From assembly GCA_947565915.1 (NCBI GenBank), contig CANOHY010000057.1:1-9048 (forward strand): DNA of 9,048 bases. The letters are read 5' to 3'. The position numbers were made by a program, and so were the translations under genes. Position 1 is the first letter of the stretch. Every line of letters begins with the position of its first letter. Of this stretch, positions 6,911-9,048 are shown piece after piece. The notes under the pieces are model-generated. The model did not search any database. It saw nothing but the letters and a program-made list of their open reading frames with translations, and was not told where the DNA came from. This DNA is from an uncultured Eggerthellaceae bacterium. Its GTDB lineage: Bacteria > Actinomycetota > Coriobacteriia > Coriobacteriales > Eggerthellaceae.

Positions 6911-7852
6911 TTACATCAGCTCTGCGATGAGAGCAGAAATGGTCTTGACCGATTCAGGATGCATGAGGATCACGGCGTTCGAGCCGCCCGCAAGCCCAGC
7001 AGCAGCAGTGGCAATCTCCATTTGGATGCCGCGCTGCTCCACAGGGCCCCACTCGGGGAAGTCGTCTTCAGAGACAACGGATTCCTTCACCGACCATGCT
7101 TCTGATCCAACCGGAGTAACGATGGGCATCTGCAGCACGGTATCGTTCTGCTCGAGGGCGGCCAAGCTCACGCGATCGAATGTGGAGGCAACGTACTCGT
7201 AGCCATATCCGGCTGCAGCCGAGCCAAGGTTCATCACCATAGCCTCGGGACTCACGCCCAATTGTGTAACCAGCACGTTGAGCTGCTTGGCCAAGTTGAT
7301 GTCAACCGACGACTCGCAACCCAGCTTCTGGCCATAGGCTAGGGCAACCGCTGCGCCTACTGCCTTGTAGTCTTCCTCGCGAGCGCTCATGAACAGAACG
7401 TTCTTGCCTTGCAGAGCTTCAGCAACCTTAGAGAAAATCTGCTCATCCTTCTCGATGTTGTGGCAACCGATGATGACTAGCGGCTTGTCTATGGCATCGC
7501 AGACTGCCTTCGCCTCCTCGACAAGCTCTTCAACTGGGCGGTTTTCTCCGTTAGGATTGCCTGCGGCGAGGTCGAGAGCCACGAAGTCGGCACCTTCGAG
7601 CGCAGCAGCGCGCTGAGCTTGCTCAACCAAAGTGGAAGCTCCAGCATAGAATGCATCAAGCTGGGGGAGGTCGTCACGATAGCCTGTATCCGACACCTCA
7701 ATCCCCACCACCGGACGATGCTCGATTGGCGCATCAAAGGTGTAGAGAGGCAGAACGTTCTCACCTCCCATGGTGACCGCGTTGTCGCCAACGCCTATCG
7801 TTAGCTCGTTGATGCTCGACGAATAGACTTGAGGTGCTTTCTCGAACGGCAT
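6911..7852 (-). CDS. acsD: Corrinoid iron-sulfur protein small (delta) subunit
   Basis: The product is about 313 residues and fits the small subunit of CFeSP (AcsD/CdhD family, about 310-325 residues). It is a TIM-barrel protein that pairs with AcsC to hold the corrinoid and carry methyl groups from AcsE to acetyl-CoA synthase. Family-like segments include PLYTFDAPIEHRPVVGIEVS near the N-terminus, LVIIGCHNIEKD in the middle, DINLAKQLNVLVTQLGV, and PIVTPVGSEAWSVKE near the C-terminus. No Fe-S ligand motif is present, as expected, since the cluster is on AcsC. An ATG at 7868-7870 gives six more residues, but it has only a poorly spaced AGAAGG. The ATG at 7850-7852 has AAAGGAG five bases upstream and is preferred. 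The TAA stop runs straight into the GGGAGGG ribosome site of acsC, so the two subunits are probably made in a coupled 1:1 ratio. Confidence 0.93.
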   Translation of the reverse strand: MPFEKAPQVYSSSINELTIGVGDNAVTMGGENVLPLYTFDAPIEHRPVVGIEVSDTGYRDDLPQLDAFYAGASTLVEQAQRAAALEGADFVALDLAAGNPNGENRPVEELVEEAKAVCDAIDKPLVIIGCHNIEKDEQIFSKVAEALQGKNVLFMSAREEDYKAVGAAVALAYGQKLGCESSVDINLAKQLNVLVTQLGVSPEAMVMNLGSAAAGYGYEYVASTFDRVSLAALEQNDTVLQMPIVTPVGSEAWSVKESVVSEDDFPEWGPVEQRGIQMEIATAAAGLAGGSNAVILMHPESVKTISALIAELM

Positions 7853-7857
7853 TGCTT

Positions 7858-7864
7858 CTCCTTT
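7858..7864 (-). promoter_or_regulatory. Shine-Dalgarno that decides the acsD start
   Basis: Minus-strand AAAGGAG lies five bases before the ATG at 7850-7852. The alternative ATG at 7868-7870 would place this site inside the coding region, and its own AGAAGG ends only one base from the codon, which is too close. This supports the shorter AcsD. Confidence 0.7.
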
Positions 7865-7893
7865 CGCCATACCTTCTTGTTCGTCGTCCCTAT

Positions 7894-8670
7894 CTAGAAG
7901 CCTAGGATCTCCTTGAAGAGGCCCTCAGCTGCCTGCCGCGCGATGGAGCTCTCGGGCAGCTCGCTGGTGGGCTTGCCTTCGGAATCGTATTCGTAGATAA
8001 GCTCGTCTTGCGGTACAACTCCCAGCAAATCGAGCCCTTGTTTCTCGATTTCTTCCTTGATGCCCTCGGCGAGCTCAGTGGACGGCGCACGGTTCACGAT
8101 GAGCTTCATCGTTTCAGGTGCGATGCCCATATCCCTCGCAAGCTGGGCAATCCGGCCTACGGCCTGGATTCCGCGCCGCGAGCAATCAGAGACCAGCAGA
8201 AGCACATCCATGGCAGGCAACGTACCTCGGCTGATATGCTCCATACCAGCCTCGTTGTCCACCACCAGGTAACGGTAGTTTCCGATGAGCTTCTGCACCT
8301 GCGCCTGGAGCAAGTCGTTCACGAAGCAGTAGCAGCCCTTGCCCTCGGTACGGCCCATCACGATGAGGTCGAAATCATCCTCTTCGCTCAGTGCCGAGCC
8401 CATCTTGTATTCCATGTACTCGCGCTTGTTCATGCCTCCGGGAATCTTGGCATCGTCGTTAAGCCCATCATCTTGGACGATGCGCTCGCGAATCTCGCCG
8501 AGCGTGGCTTCCACATCAACGCCGAGAACCTCGTTCAAGTTGGAGTTCGCGTCGGCGTCGACTGCCAAGATGGGCATCTTGTCGTGGTTAGCCAGATAGC
8601 GGATGAGCATACCGCATAGTGTGGTCTTTCCCGTGCCGCCCTTACCTGCTACTGCAATGACTTCTGCCAT
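7894..8670 (-). CDS. acsF: AcsF/CooC-type nickel-insertion ATPase
   Basis: A 258-residue MinD/SIMIBI-class P-loop ATPase. It opens with a deviant Walker A motif, GKGGTGKTT (residues 9-17), whose early signature lysine is K10. The following AVDADANSNL (residues 36-45) fits the second conserved aspartate region, and VVDNEAGMEH (136-145) is the Walker B / switch II segment. The GCYCF stretch holds a C-x-C pair (C113 and C115), the nickel-binding dimer-interface motif of CooC proteins. CooC serves CODH and AcsF serves acetyl-CoA synthase as ATP-dependent nickel-insertion factors. The two are close homologues and sequence alone does not separate them here. I favour AcsF because the gene directly precedes acsDCEB with no CODH gene in view. 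The protein is cytoplasmic with no membrane segment. The ATG at 8668-8670 has an AAGGAG seven bases or so upstream. About 40 bases separate its stop from acsD. Confidence 0.93.
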   Translation of the reverse strand: MAEVIAVAGKGGTGKTTLCGMLIRYLANHDKMPILAVDADANSNLNEVLGVDVEATLGEIRERIVQDDGLNDDAKIPGGMNKREYMEYKMGSALSEEDDFDLIVMGRTEGKGCYCFVNDLLQAQVQKLIGNYRYLVVDNEAGMEHISRGTLPAMDVLLLVSDCSRRGIQAVGRIAQLARDMGIAPETMKLIVNRAPSTELAEGIKEEIEKQGLDLLGVVPQDELIYEYDSEGKPTSELPESSIARQAAEGLFKEILGF

Positions 8671-8673
8671 GTT

Positions 8674-8898
8674 CTACTCCTTAGAAAAGGTTATGCGCTC
8701 TTTCAAGCCATCTACGACAAGGTCGTAAACAATGTCGCCGTTTGGTTCCGTCGTAACGTTCTCCTCGACCACCTTTCCCTTACGGAAAGGTTCCACGAGT
8801 TCGTTGGGATCATCGGTTTCGACAATCGAGATGGAAACATCGCGCATCTGGTTATTGCTGCATTGATTGAAGATCTCGCGAATCATCTCGTATCTCAT
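8674..8898 (-). CDS. Small uncharacterised protein between cooT and the nickel-insertion ATPase
   Basis: I do not recognise this family. The 74-residue product from the ATG at 8896-8898 begins MRYEMIREIFNQCSNNQMRD. It continues with a predicted beta-rich body containing VETDDPNELVEPF, FRKGKVVEEN and DIVYDLVVDGLKERITFSKE at the C-terminus. It is hydrophilic, with no signal peptide or membrane segment and a single cysteine (residue 13). A GTG at 8908-8910, directly after the previous stop, would add four residues, but it has no ribosome site. The ATG has a weak AGGTG about nine bases upstream. The gene ends only 3 bases before the ATPase start, and the AAGGAG of that next gene is built into its last Lys-Glu codons and stop, so the two are probably translationally coupled. 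Context (CooT-like gene before, AcsF/CooC after) suggests a role near nickel handling or ACS maturation. That is inference only. Confidence 0.72.
   Translation of the reverse strand: MRYEMIREIFNQCSNNQMRDVSISIVETDDPNELVEPFRKGKVVEENVTTEPNGDIVYDLVVDGLKERITFSKE
8677..8682 (-). promoter_or_regulatory. Shine-Dalgarno of the AcsF/CooC gene, overlapping the previous gene's end
   Basis: On the minus strand AAGGAG is followed by TAGAAC and then the ATG of the ATPase gene. The site makes up the last Lys-Glu codons of the 74-aa gene and abuts its TAG stop. Ribosomes ending on the small gene would therefore be placed at the start of the ATPase, an arrangement typical of translational coupling. Confidence 0.8.
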
Positions 8899-8910
8899 AA
8901 CTGCATGCAC

Positions 8911-9048
8911 CTAACCCAGCGCATGGATGAGAATTTTGTTCTCAAGCAAGTCAACATCCTCGATATAGCCTTCGAGCGTTTGCTCGTTGCCGAAGATGTC
9001 ATTGATGATGATGGTGGTAGCAACGCCGCCCTCCAGGATGGCGCTCAC
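8911..9048 (-). CDS. cooT: CooT-like small nickel-binding protein, partial (C-terminal part only)
   Basis: An open frame enters from the right edge and ends at a TAG (8911-8913), giving 45 residues. The visible part contains INDIFGNEQTLEGYIEDVDL followed by LLENKILIHALG. This fits the C-terminal half of CooT family proteins (about 65 residues), where a hydrophobic strand leads into a D/N-IFGE-like turn and ends in a strand of the 'L-x-D/E-x-K-I-x-L' type. CooT proteins are small nickel binders linked to nickel supply for CODH/ACS, and their nickel-binding cysteine sits near the N-terminus, so it is outside this window. The stop lies 12 bases before the preferred start of the next gene. Its place ahead of an AcsF/CooC ATPase supports the assignment. 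The GTG at the very edge is in frame but probably is not the start, because about 20 more N-terminal residues are expected. Confidence 0.68.
   Translation of the reverse strand: MSAILEGGVATTIIINDIFGNEQTLEGYIEDVDLLENKILIHALG

Noticed and set aside
5291..7105. A 604-codon plus-strand open frame opposite acsE, acsC and acsD
   Set aside because: It spans the junctions of three well-supported minus-strand genes and has the low-information, His/Arg/Leu-rich composition of an antisense shadow. There is no start signal of quality.
8008..8619. A 203-codon plus-strand open frame opposite the AcsF/CooC gene
   Set aside because: It is a shadow of a gene with complete Walker A and C-x-C motifs. No protein features of its own are visible.
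8908..8910. GTG start for the 74-aa gene directly after the CooT-like stop
   Set aside because: No ribosome site precedes it. The ATG four codons later is more plausible, though its site is also weak.
1..9048. CRISPR arrays, tRNA or rRNA genes, insertion sequences, phage or toxin-antitoxin genes
   Set aside because: I saw no direct repeat arrays, transposase or integrase motifs, or RNA-gene signatures. The window is fully taken up by one metabolic operon.

Overview
The window is one compact, single-direction gene block. Every gene lies on the minus strand, so transcription runs from the right edge to the left. It is the acetyl-CoA synthase / corrinoid protein part of a bacterial Wood-Ljungdahl (reductive acetyl-CoA) gene cluster, together with its nickel-maturation and corrinoid-reactivation genes. 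Family assignments for the core enzymes are firm: complete metal-ligand motifs can be read directly, and lengths fit the families. The organism is an anaerobe with acetogenic-type carbon metabolism. Moderately GC-rich codon use and the protein flavour suggest a coriobacterial actinobacterium (Eggerthellaceae-like) or a GC-rich Firmicute. That placement is inference.

Order of transcription, right to left: (1) the C-terminal 45 codons of a CooT-like small nickel-binding protein, cut by the window edge; (2) a 74-aa protein of unknown function; (3) an AcsF/CooC-type nickel-insertion ATPase; (4) acsD and (5) acsC, the small and large subunits of the corrinoid iron-sulfur protein (CFeSP); (6) acsE, methyltetrahydrofolate:CFeSP methyltransferase; (7) acsB, acetyl-CoA synthase with a complete A-cluster ligand set; (8) an ATP-dependent reductive activator of CFeSP (RACo/AcsV type); (9) a DUF3786 protein. 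Gaps range from 3 to 84 bases and most genes have a clear Shine-Dalgarno sequence, so this reads as one operon whose promoter lies beyond the right edge. No carbon monoxide dehydrogenase subunit (AcsA/CooS) is in the window. It probably lies to the right, beyond the CooT-like gene.

How the parts work together: AcsE moves the methyl group from methyl-tetrahydrofolate to the cobalt of AcsCD. AcsCD delivers it to the nickel A-cluster of AcsB, which joins it to CO (made by CODH) and CoA to give acetyl-CoA. RACo uses ATP and a [2Fe-2S] domain to rescue CFeSP when cobalt oxidises to the inactive Co(II) state. The CooT-like protein and the AcsF/CooC ATPase would supply and insert nickel.

No unknown large system is present. 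The points that stand out are: a GTG-started, charged N-terminal extension on AcsB with a second strong ribosome site just before an internal ATG; a perfect 13-bp inverted repeat between acsB and the activator gene; an activator that appears to lack the usual middle domain; and two uncharacterised proteins (74 aa and DUF3786) built into the operon. No intergenic stretch reaches 100 bases. The 44 bases left of the DUF3786 stop hold nothing I can call.
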